Below, piece after piece: positions 1 to 6,346 of a DNA stretch of 14,255 bases. Location: assembly GCA_031267775.1 (NCBI GenBank), contig JAIRYL010000027.1:1-14255 (forward strand). Direction: 5' to 3'. The translations under genes and the position numbers were made by a program. Each line of letters opens with the position of its first letter. Within the stretch, counting starts at the first letter, position 1. Source of the stretch: Tannerellaceae bacterium. Lineage in GTDB: Bacteria; Bacteroidota; Bacteroidia; Bacteroidales; Tannerellaceae. Below the pieces are notes generated by a model. The model ran no database searches. It had not been told where the DNA came from and saw nothing but the letters and a program-made list of their open reading frames with translations.

Positions 1-49
1 GTACGACAGTTTAGCAAACTGTTGGTTTCAGCCACTCACCCATCCCTCC
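1..49 (-). tRNA. tRNA-Ser (anticodon GCU), 5' part only
   Basis: Read on the minus strand from 49 to 1, this folds as the first 49 nt of a serine tRNA. The pieces are a 7-nt acceptor strand GGAGGGA, TG linker, a D arm (GGT...ACC), then an anticodon arm with stem ACAGT, loop TTGCTAA and stem ACTGT. The anticodon is GCT, at plus-strand positions 13-15. The five bases after it (CGTAC) start the long variable arm expected of tRNA-Ser. The rest of the variable arm, T arm and 3' acceptor strand lie outside the window. The fold and anticodon are read directly. The serine identity follows from anticodon GCU, which reads AGC/AGU codons. Confidence 0.92.
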
Positions 50-85
50 TTCAGGAAATAAGGCATTGCTTTACCAATTGCGCGG

Positions 86-118
86 GCAAAGATAGCGTTA
101 TATTTCTGAATAAGCAAA
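86..118 (-). promoter_or_regulatory. Bacteroidota-type promoter for tRNA-Ser
   Basis: On the minus strand TTTG (plus 115-118) is followed after 20 nt by TATCTTTGC (plus 86-94). This matches the Bacteroidota sigma-ABfr consensus TTTG-N19-21-TAnnTTTG exactly. Transcription would begin near plus position 79, leaving about 30 nt before the mature tRNA end at 49. This is one of the best promoter matches in the window. Confidence 0.75.
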
Positions 119-123
119 GTTTT

Positions 124-160
124 TTGACGATTATTTAGAGAAAAAGATGTTACTTTTGCA
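124..160 (+). promoter_or_regulatory. Probable mltG promoter
   Basis: TACTTTTGC at 152-160 fits the Bacteroidota -7 consensus TAnnTTTG. The only nearby upstream TTTG is at 124-127, 24 nt away, which is longer than the usual 19-21 nt, so the -33 part is uncertain. The start codon of mltG lies about 35 nt downstream of the -7 element. It sits back to back with the divergent tRNA promoter, the two putative -33 boxes being only 5 nt apart. Confidence 0.5.
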
Positions 161-194
161 GGCAATTTCCGGTATTAATTGATTATTAATTTAC

Positions 195-1235
195 ATGAAA
201 AAGCAAAATAAGTTGAAACGGCTGTATATAATTCTGTTTTCTATTCTTATAGTAAGTCTTGTTGTTATTGGTTTTGGAGCTTATAGATTCTTATATGTAT
301 CTAATTTTAAAATAAATAAAACTGTTTATGTATATATAGGCCCGGAGAAAAACTTTACTGATTTATGCAGGCAACTGGTTGATTCTGCCGGATGTTCCAA
401 TATTAGCAGTTTCAGGCGTATAGCCGAGGCGTTGAGATATCGGGATAATATGAAGACGGGGCGTTATGCCGTTGAACCGGGAATGGATAATATGGCGCTG
501 CTGAATATGCTGCGAAGAGGGCAACAGACGGCTACTCGCATTACATTTAATAATATACGTTTTAAATATGATCTTGCGCAGCGTTTATCCGAGTCGTTAA
601 TGATTAGCGGGGAGGATATCCTGTCGTTAATGAATGATCCGGATTATTGCGATTCATTGGGATTTACGACTGAAACAATAGCTGCTCTTTTCATTCCCAA
701 TACGTATGAGGTATACTGGAATATTGCGGCTGATAAACTGCTGCAACGTATGTATCGCGAATATAACGCATTTTGGACCGGCGAGCGCCTGAGTAAGGCG
801 AAAGCTATTCGTTTAACGCCTGTAGAAGTCGCTATATTAGCTTCTATTGTGGAAGAAGAAACGGCGGTTGCCGACGAATATCCGGTGGTAGCGGGTCTTT
901 ATCTCAACCGTTTGAAACGCGGTATCCCTCTGCAGGCCGATCCTACGGTGAAGTTTGCCGTTGGAGATTTTTCTTTGCAACGGATACTGTATCAACATCT
1001 TGAAATAGAATCGCCTTATAATACGTATAAACATGCCGGTCTTCCTCCGGGTCCGCTCAGGATACCTTCTATTAAGGGATTGGATGGAGTATTGAACTAT
1101 ATGCAACATAATTACCTGTATATGTGCGCGAAGGAGGATTTTTCCGGGCGTCATAATTTTGCCGTTACGCTGGCCGAGCATAACAGAAATGCCGAACGAT
1201 ACAAGGCGGAACTGAACAGGCGAAAGATTCGGTGA
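195..1235 (+). CDS. mltG: Endolytic murein transglycosylase MltG (YceG-like)
   Basis: The 346-residue protein is close to the usual family length (about 340 residues in E. coli). MltG cleaves nascent peptidoglycan strands inside the glycan chain, releasing 1,6-anhydro ends, and is thought to set glycan length as a terminator of polymerisation. A short basic N-terminus is followed by one membrane helix (about residues 10-32), which would anchor it in the inner membrane with the catalytic part in the periplasm. The YceG core is clear: ASIVEEET (about 216-223), whose first Glu (Glu220) corresponds to the catalytic Glu of E. coli MltG; then LQADPTV; then AGLPPGPL near residue 282. The ATG at 195 is preferred because it precedes the complete membrane helix and follows a plausible promoter. 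The gene stands alone and is followed by a new -7 element before iorA. No defect is seen. Confidence 0.93.
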   Translation: MKKQNKLKRLYIILFSILIVSLVVIGFGAYRFLYVSNFKINKTVYVYIGPEKNFTDLCRQLVDSAGCSNISSFRRIAEALRYRDNMKTGRYAVEPGMDNMALLNMLRRGQQTATRITFNNIRFKYDLAQRLSESLMISGEDILSLMNDPDYCDSLGFTTETIAALFIPNTYEVYWNIAADKLLQRMYREYNAFWTGERLSKAKAIRLTPVEVAILASIVEEETAVADEYPVVAGLYLNRLKRGIPLQADPTVKFAVGDFSLQRILYQHLEIESPYNTYKHAGLPPGPLRIPSIKGLDGVLNYMQHNYLYMCAKEDFSGRHNFAVTLAEHNRNAERYKAELNRRKIR

Positions 1236-1262
1236 AGCGATAGGGAAATCATTCAAAAAATG

Positions 1263-1271
1263 TATCTTTGG
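1263..1271 (+). promoter_or_regulatory. -7 element of the iorAB promoter
   Basis: TATCTTTGG fits the Bacteroidota TAnnTTTG -7 element and lies 42 nt before the iorA start codon, in the only gap (78 nt) between mltG and iorA. No convincing TTTG is seen 18-21 nt upstream, so only the -7 half is supported. Confidence 0.5.
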
Positions 1272-1313
1272 CCATTCGGAAAAGAGACAACAAGTAATAA
1301 ACATATTTATTAA

Positions 1314-2912
1314 ATGGAAAGAAACTTATTTTTAGGAGATGAAGCGATAGCGCAGGGAGCTATTGATGCGGGTTTATCCGGCGTCTATGCTTATCCGGGA
1401 ACTCCTTCGACCGAAATAACGGAATATATCCAGTCGTCTTCCATGGCAAGGGAAAGAGGTATCCACAGTAAATGGAGCGTCAATGAGAAGACGGCTATGG
1501 AGACTGCTTTGGGTATGAGTTATGCCGGGAAGCGCACGCTTTGCTGCATGAAGCATGTGGGGCTTAACGTGGCGGCCGATTGTTTTATGAACGCCGCTAT
1601 GAGCGGTATTCATGGCGGTATGATTATTATAACGGCAGACGACCCGTCTATGCATTCTTCCCAAAATGAACAGGATAATCGCGTTTATGGTAATTTTGCC
1701 ATGATTCCCATGTTAGAACCTTCTAATCAGCAGGAAGCTTACGATATGGCGTACGACGGGTTTGAACTCTCCGAGAAACTGGGATATCCTGTCTTGTTAC
1801 GTATAACTACGCGTATGGCGCATTCCCGTTCGGGGGTTGTTCGTCGTCCGGCGAAGGAGCAGCATCCGATGAGTTTTCCGGAAGATGGCCGGCAACGGTT
1901 TGTTTTGTTACCGGCTTTAGCCCGCAAACGTTTCAATGTATTACTGGAAGCGCAGTCTGTTTTTACAAAGGAATCCGAAACATCGGGATATAATACGTAT
2001 TACGACGCTCCGAATAAGGATTTGGGTATTATTGCAACAGGGATTGCTTTCAATTATTTATCGGAGAATTACCCGGACGGCTTTGAACATCCTGCGCTAA
2101 AGATAAGCCAGTACCCCTTGCCGAAGAAGCTGGTTGAAAGATTAGCGGATGAATGTAAGGAAATTCTTGTACTGGAAGAAGGTTATCCGGTGGTGGAAGA
2201 ACAGTTGAAAGGTTTTTTGGGGAGAGGCCTAATTGTACATGGCCGTCTTGACGGCACGTTACGGCGGGACGGCGAACTTACGCCGGATACCGTGGGGAAG
2301 GCTTTGGGGAAAGATATAGCCGGCTATTATGCCGTTCCCGAAGTTGTAGAGCAGCGTCCGCCAGCCCTTTGTAACGGATGCGGACACCGCGACGTGTATG
2401 ATGTATTGAACGATGTACTGAAGGAATATGCGCATGCGAAGGTATTCAGCGATATTGGCTGTTATACGCTGGGAGCTTTGCCTCCTTTTCGCGCGATAGA
2501 CAGCTGTATCGATATGGGCGCGTCTATTACCATGGCAAAAGGAGCTGCCAATGCGGGATTATTTCCTTCTGTTAGCGTAATAGGCGATTCTACTTTTACC
2601 CATTCGGGTATGACCGGCCTGCTGGATTGCGTAAATGAAAAAACAGCGATCACGATTGTTATTTCCGATAATGAAACGACGGCGATGACGGGCGGGCAGG
2701 ATTCTGCAGGTACCGGACGCCTGGAAGCTATTTGCAAAGGAATCGGGGTTGAACCGGAGCATATCCGCGTGATGATCCCTTTAAAGAAGAATCATGAAGA
2801 GATGAAACAAATTATCCGCGAAGAAATTGAATACAGGGGAGTATCCGTTTTAATTCCTCGCCGCGCATGTATCCAGACAGTAACCAAAAAGAAAAAAGCG
2901 ACTAAAAGATGA
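1314..2912 (+). CDS. iorA: Indolepyruvate ferredoxin oxidoreductase, alpha subunit (without C-terminal ferredoxin domain)
   Basis: With IorB this enzyme oxidatively decarboxylates aryl pyruvates (indolepyruvate, phenylpyruvate, 4-hydroxyphenylpyruvate, made by transamination of aromatic amino acids) to aryl-acetyl-CoA, reducing ferredoxin. The reaction is thiamine-diphosphate dependent and cytoplasmic. The N-terminal pyrimidine-binding domain begins FLGDEAIAQGAIDAG and contains YPGTPSTEI. The C-terminal TPP domain has the family signature PALCNGCGHRD (350-360), followed by a TPP motif running from GDS (424-426) to DN (452-453), the usual spacing. The protein is 532 residues long and ends just after IPRRACIQ with a Lys-rich tail. 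Archaeal IorA continues there into a domain with two [4Fe-4S] clusters, and no CxxCxxC motif is present here. Its stop overlaps the iorB start (ATGA), indicating translational coupling. The family call is firm; the true preferred substrate is not visible. Confidence 0.93.
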   Translation: MERNLFLGDEAIAQGAIDAGLSGVYAYPGTPSTEITEYIQSSSMARERGIHSKWSVNEKTAMETALGMSYAGKRTLCCMKHVGLNVAADCFMNAAMSGIHGGMIIITADDPSMHSSQNEQDNRVYGNFAMIPMLEPSNQQEAYDMAYDGFELSEKLGYPVLLRITTRMAHSRSGVVRRPAKEQHPMSFPEDGRQRFVLLPALARKRFNVLLEAQSVFTKESETSGYNTYYDAPNKDLGIIATGIAFNYLSENYPDGFEHPALKISQYPLPKKLVERLADECKEILVLEEGYPVVEEQLKGFLGRGLIVHGRLDGTLRRDGELTPDTVGKALGKDIAGYYAVPEVVEQRPPALCNGCGHRDVYDVLNDVLKEYAHAKVFSDIGCYTLGALPPFRAIDSCIDMGASITMAKGAANAGLFPSVSVIGDSTFTHSGMTGLLDCVNEKTAITIVISDNETTAMTGGQDSAGTGRLEAICKGIGVEPEHIRVMIPLKKNHEEMKQIIREEIEYRGVSVLIPRRACIQTVTKKKKATKR

Positions 2913-3490
2913 AAGTAGATATTATATTATCAGGCGTCGGCGGACAGGGTATCCTTTCTATTGCCGCCGTGATAGGGAAAGCGGCGCTAAATGAAGGGCT
3001 GTATATGAAACAGGCCGAAGTTCACGGAATGAGCCAGCGGGGGGGAGACGTGCAGTCCAACCTTCGTTTATCCGACAAACCCATTTCTTCGGATTTGATT
3101 CCCCAAGGGCAGGCGGATTTGATCATCTCCCTTGAGCCTATGGAAGCTCTTCGCTATCTTCCTTATTTGAAAAAAGAGGGTTGGCTGGTTACAAACTCCC
3201 GGCCGTTTATTAATATTCCGAATTATCCGGATATGGAGAAGGTGAACGCCGAACTGGAAAAACTTCCGCAAAAGGTGGTTTTGGATGTAGAGGCTATGGC
3301 CAAAGAGGCCGGTTCGGCGCGCGCCGCCAATATTGTGATGCTTGGCGCCGCCACTCCCTTTGTCGGGATAGATTATGCTAAAATTGAAGAGGGCGTCCGC
3401 CGTATTTTTGAACGGAAAGGAGAAGACATTGTAGCCTTGAATCTGAAAGCTTTAAAAGCGGGTTATGAAGTAGCGCAACGTTTACAATAA
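2909..3490 (+). CDS. iorB: Indolepyruvate ferredoxin oxidoreductase, beta subunit
   Basis: This is the small partner subunit (193 residues) of the oxidoreductase, homologous to the gamma domain of pyruvate:ferredoxin oxidoreductase. It begins with a glycine-rich nucleotide/CoA-type loop, SGVGGQGIL (8-16), and carries the family motif AEVHGMSQRGGDV at about residues 37-49, which is diagnostic for IorB/PorG proteins. It overlaps iorA by 4 nt, so the two are certainly co-expressed. Its stop is only 7 nt from the start of the following GH78 gene. No truncation is seen. Confidence 0.93.
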   Translation: MKVDIILSGVGGQGILSIAAVIGKAALNEGLYMKQAEVHGMSQRGGDVQSNLRLSDKPISSDLIPQGQADLIISLEPMEALRYLPYLKKEGWLVTNSRPFINIPNYPDMEKVNAELEKLPQKVVLDVEAMAKEAGSARAANIVMLGAATPFVGIDYAKIEEGVRRIFERKGEDIVALNLKALKAGYEVAQRLQ

Positions 3491-3497
3491 ATCAGTC

Positions 3498-5912
3498 ATG
3501 AAGAAGATAGTAACCTTATTTGCTTTAGTATGTAGCGCCGTATCTGTTTCTTCCCAGATACGTTTGGAGGGATATAATCAGTCTAAGATTAATCCGGGTC
3601 TTTTTGAAGAGCGGTGGGGGGCGCGGTGGATATCGGTACCCGATGAACCGGCGAATGTGTTCGGGGTATATCATTTCCGGAAATCGTTTGATCTGGCTAA
3701 CGTTCCGGAAACGTTTGTTATCCACGTATCGGCCGACAACCGGTATAAATTGTACGTAAACGGGGTTTTGGCGTCTTTGGGGCCTGCCCGCTGCGATATT
3801 TATAACTGGAATTTTGAAACGGTCGACCTCGCTCCCTGGTTGAAAGAAGGAAAAAATACGCTGGCGGCTGTGGTATGGAATTATGCCGAGAAGAAACCGG
3901 CGGCGCAAATCAGTTTTAATCAAACAGGGTTTATCTTACAGGGAAATACGGATGCGGAAAGATTTGTAAACACGGATACTGCCTGGGTTTGCGCCAAAAA
4001 CAACGGATATGGCGCATGGGAAAAAGGCGCCGTATTAGGCTATTTTGTAACAGGGCCGGGCGAACGGTTGGATTCGGCTCTTTATCCCTGGGGATGGGAA
4101 TTGCCGGAATACGACGATTCGGCCTGGACAAAGGCCAAAATGGGTATAAACGGGGCTACTAAAGGCGCTCGCGACTATCCGGGACGTTTGCTTGTGCCCA
4201 ATCCTCTGCCTCCCATGGCAATGGAAACCGAACGGTTGGCAAGCGTCCGGCGGGCAGAGGGTATGCGTTGCGCAAGCGATTTTCCGAAACGCTCTTCCAA
4301 AATAACGATTCCCGCAAATTCCAAAGCCCGGTTGTTACTGGATAACGAACAGTTGACTACCGGTTATTTTACTTTATTATACAGCCGGGGCAAAGACGCC
4401 GAAATTACCATCGGATATGCCGAAGCGCTTTATGAAAACAGGCGGGCGGCTACTACCAAATCGTACGATCTGTATACAAAAGGACACAGGGATGTAGTAG
4501 ACGGGAAGCTGTTTATGGGGTATGAAGACAAAGTAATAGCCGACGGCAGTGAAAACAGAAATTTCACTACCCTCTGGTGGCGTACCTGGCGCTATGTAGA
4601 CGTGCAGGTTAGTACGGCCTCCGAAGCGCTGGTTATTGATGATTTATACGGCATTTTCTCGGCCTATCCTTTTAAGAATGAATATACGTTTACGGCCGCC
4701 GGGCGTCCGGAGCTTGGTAAAATACTGGATATTGGCTGGCGCACCGCCAGGCTCTGCGCCAATGAAACATATATGGATTGTCCTTATTATGAACAACTTC
4801 AGTATTTTGGGGATACGCGCATACAGGCCATGGTTAGCCTGTATAATACCCGCGACCCTTATATGGTGAAAAACGCCCTCGAACAGGGACGACAGTCGAT
4901 TGTGGCCGACGGCCTTACCATGAGCCGTTACCCGTCGGGCGTGCATCAGTTTATCCCTTCCTTTTCGCTTTGGTGGATTTGTATGGGGCACGATTTCTGG
5001 ATGTATCGGGGCGAGGAGGCGTATCTGAAAACGCTGCTTCCGGCCTTCCGGGGCGTTCTTTCGTGGTATGAACAATGGCTGAAACCGGATTTCAGCCTGG
5101 GATTTGTTCCCCACTGGTTTTTTGCCGACTGGTCGGCGGGCTTCCCCAACGGAGAACCCATACGCGAAAAAGACGGTAATTCGTCGTTTCAGGATTTGCT
5201 GTACATCCTGGCCCTGGAAGCGGCGGCCGATATGGAGGAGGCGTTCGGTACGGCTACGGTGGCGGCGCATTATAGAAACACAGCTTCGGACATACGTTCT
5301 ACAATCCACGCCAAATACTGGGACGATTCAAGGAAATTATTTGCCGATACGCATGATCATCGCAACTATTCGCAGCATGTGAACGCCTTAGCGATTCTGG
5401 CCGGTATGGTAGAGGGCGAGGCGGCCGCAGAGGTTATGAATTGCGCCCTGTCTGACAAGGATTTGAATCAGGCTACGATTTATTTCCGCTATTACCTTCA
5501 CCAGGCTTTACACAAGGCCGGTTTAGGCGATTTATTGCTGAACAATCTTCAGATTTGGCGAGACCAAATGGCTTTAGGCCTTACCACTTGGGCCGAAATG
5601 CCGGAGCCTTCGCGTTCCGACTGTCATGCCTGGGGCGCCAGTCCGAATATAGAATTTTACCGTATTTTATTAGGTATAGACAGCTATGCCCCCGGTTTCA
5701 ATAAAATAAAGATTGCCCCTTCGCTGGGTAAGCTAAAGGAAGTTTCGGGCGCTATGCCTCATCCGTTGGGAATTATAACGGCGGAGTATGCGGTAGATAA
5801 TAAAGGTAAGCTGACGGCTAATCTTATTTTACCGCCCGGAACAAGCGGTACCTTTATCTGGAAAGGAAAAGAATATCCATTGAAAGAAGGCAGACAGCAG
5901 ATACGTCCTTAA
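3498..5912 (+). CDS. Exported GH78 alpha-L-rhamnosidase
   Basis: This 804-residue protein has a cleavable signal peptide (basic MKKIV, hydrophobic core, likely cleavage near residue 19-20), so it acts in the periplasm or at the surface. Family GH78 removes terminal alpha-L-rhamnose from glycans or plant glycosides by inversion. Domain order: an N-terminal jelly roll (about 40-150), a second beta domain (about 270-390), the (alpha/alpha)6 catalytic barrel (about 395-720) and a short C-terminal beta domain. The catalytic segment DCPYYEQLQYFGD (427-439) places Asp427, Glu432 and Asp439 at the same spacing as Asp567, Glu572 and Asp579 of Bacillus RhaB. Glu700 in TTWAEMPEP matches the position of RhaB Glu841. 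The usual Arg before the catalytic Glu is Tyr here, as in a divergent GH78 branch. It follows iorB by 7 nt, an odd partner. No SusC/SusD genes are near. The natural substrate is unknown. Confidence 0.88.
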   Translation: MKKIVTLFALVCSAVSVSSQIRLEGYNQSKINPGLFEERWGARWISVPDEPANVFGVYHFRKSFDLANVPETFVIHVSADNRYKLYVNGVLASLGPARCDIYNWNFETVDLAPWLKEGKNTLAAVVWNYAEKKPAAQISFNQTGFILQGNTDAERFVNTDTAWVCAKNNGYGAWEKGAVLGYFVTGPGERLDSALYPWGWELPEYDDSAWTKAKMGINGATKGARDYPGRLLVPNPLPPMAMETERLASVRRAEGMRCASDFPKRSSKITIPANSKARLLLDNEQLTTGYFTLLYSRGKDAEITIGYAEALYENRRAATTKSYDLYTKGHRDVVDGKLFMGYEDKVIADGSENRNFTTLWWRTWRYVDVQVSTASEALVIDDLYGIFSAYPFKNEYTFTAAGRPELGKILDIGWRTARLCANETYMDCPYYEQLQYFGDTRIQAMVSLYNTRDPYMVKNALEQGRQSIVADGLTMSRYPSGVHQFIPSFSLWWICMGHDFWMYRGEEAYLKTLLPAFRGVLSWYEQWLKPDFSLGFVPHWFFADWSAGFPNGEPIREKDGNSSFQDLLYILALEAAADMEEAFGTATVAAHYRNTASDIRSTIHAKYWDDSRKLFADTHDHRNYSQHVNALAILAGMVEGEAAAEVMNCALSDKDLNQATIYFRYYLHQALHKAGLGDLLLNNLQIWRDQMALGLTTWAEMPEPSRSDCHAWGASPNIEFYRILLGIDSYAPGFNKIKIAPSLGKLKEVSGAMPHPLGIITAEYAVDNKGKLTANLILPPGTSGTFIWKGKEYPLKEGRQQIRP

Positions 5913-5913
5913 A

Positions 5914-5952
5914 AGCGGAAAGCGGGAAGCTTCTTGCTTTCCGCTTTCCGCT
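5914..5952 (+). terminator. Strong hairpin after the GH78 gene
   Basis: The left arm AGCGGAAAGCGGGAAGC (5914-5930) and right arm GCTTTCCGCTTTCCGCT (5936-5952) pair over 17 bp with one G-U wobble around a 5-nt loop, TTCTT. It starts 2 nt after the GH78 stop codon. No T-run follows, so it may act as an RNA 3'-end stabiliser or a weak terminator rather than a classical intrinsic terminator. Confidence 0.6.
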
Positions 5953-6035
5953 CCGGCGTTCCGGCGGATTTTCGCCCCGAAACTTCCGGCAGTCAAACAA
6001 AACAACCGGGCGTCGAAATACCACGAATATGGTAT

Positions 6036-6066
6036 TTTGTAACTAATTTTCACAATCTATCTTTGC
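6036..6066 (+). promoter_or_regulatory. metY promoter
   Basis: TTTG (6036-6039) and TATCTTTGC (6058-6066) are 18 nt apart, a very good match to the Bacteroidota promoter consensus. Transcription would start near 6072, about 275 nt upstream of the metY start codon, which implies a long untranslated or leader region. Confidence 0.72.
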
Positions 6067-6084
6067 AGCAGAAACATACAGACA

Positions 6085-6183
6085 ATGACAGGAATCTCAA
6101 TCATACCAAGAAAAACAAATCAGGTTTCCCTGAAAAACGTCTCCTTCTATTCCATGTTTATTTCTTCTCGAATGCGTTTCTAA
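6085..6183 (+). CDS. Possible 32-codon leader peptide upstream of metY
   Basis: An ATG about 12 nt after the expected transcription start opens a 32-codon frame ending at a TAA (6181-6183). The peptide begins MTGISIIPRKTN and ends SMFISSRMRF. It is basic and Ser-rich, with Met codons at 1, 24 and 30. Position and size fit a leader peptide of the attenuation type, but there is no run of Met or Cys codons that would name the sensed amino acid. The call rests on position alone; a chance frame is quite possible. Confidence 0.3.
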   Translation: MTGISIIPRKTNQVSLKNVSFYSMFISSRMRF

Positions 6184-6346
6184 CAACCTCCTATCCACAT
6201 TTATTTACACGCTTTGAAGGCTGCGCAAGGCTTTGCCATGCTATCTGCGGGTACAAACCTGCCGGACGGCTTTTAAACCCGGACGGTCATTTTGCCGGCG
6301 CCGGCGTTTCGGTCAAAGAAAATATCAACTAATTCAATAAAAAAAA
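6184..6346 (+). promoter_or_regulatory. Structured 5' leader of metY, candidate cis-regulatory RNA
   Basis: Between the leader frame and metY lie 163 transcribed nucleotides. A hairpin GCGGGT (6247-6252)/ACCTGC (6257-6262) has loop ACAA. The octamer CCGGACGG occurs twice (starting at 6263 and 6279). A perfect 12-bp palindrome GCCGGCGCCGGC lies at 6294-6305. A run of nine A residues (6339-6347) runs into the metY start codon. I do not recognise a SAM-I or SAM-II riboswitch core here. A regulatory role is inferred from length, promoter distance and the fact that metY genes are commonly controlled by methionine or SAM. Confidence 0.4.

Noticed and set aside
837..1304. 155-residue open frame on the minus strand across the end of mltG
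   Set aside because: Antisense to the conserved MltG catalytic core and to the ior promoter region; no protein-like features.
4644..5309. 221-residue open frame on the minus strand
   Set aside because: It lies wholly inside the GH78 catalytic region, is rich in Arg, Ile and His as antisense frames of this base composition are, and has no recognisable motif.
5934..6332. 132-residue open frame between GH78 and metY
   Set aside because: It would run through the hairpin and the metY promoter and has low-complexity composition; it is better explained as a non-coding leader region.
6067..6346. SAM-I or SAM-II riboswitch upstream of metY
   Set aside because: The expected conserved cores were looked for and are not present; only generic hairpins are seen, so it is reported as an unassigned leader.
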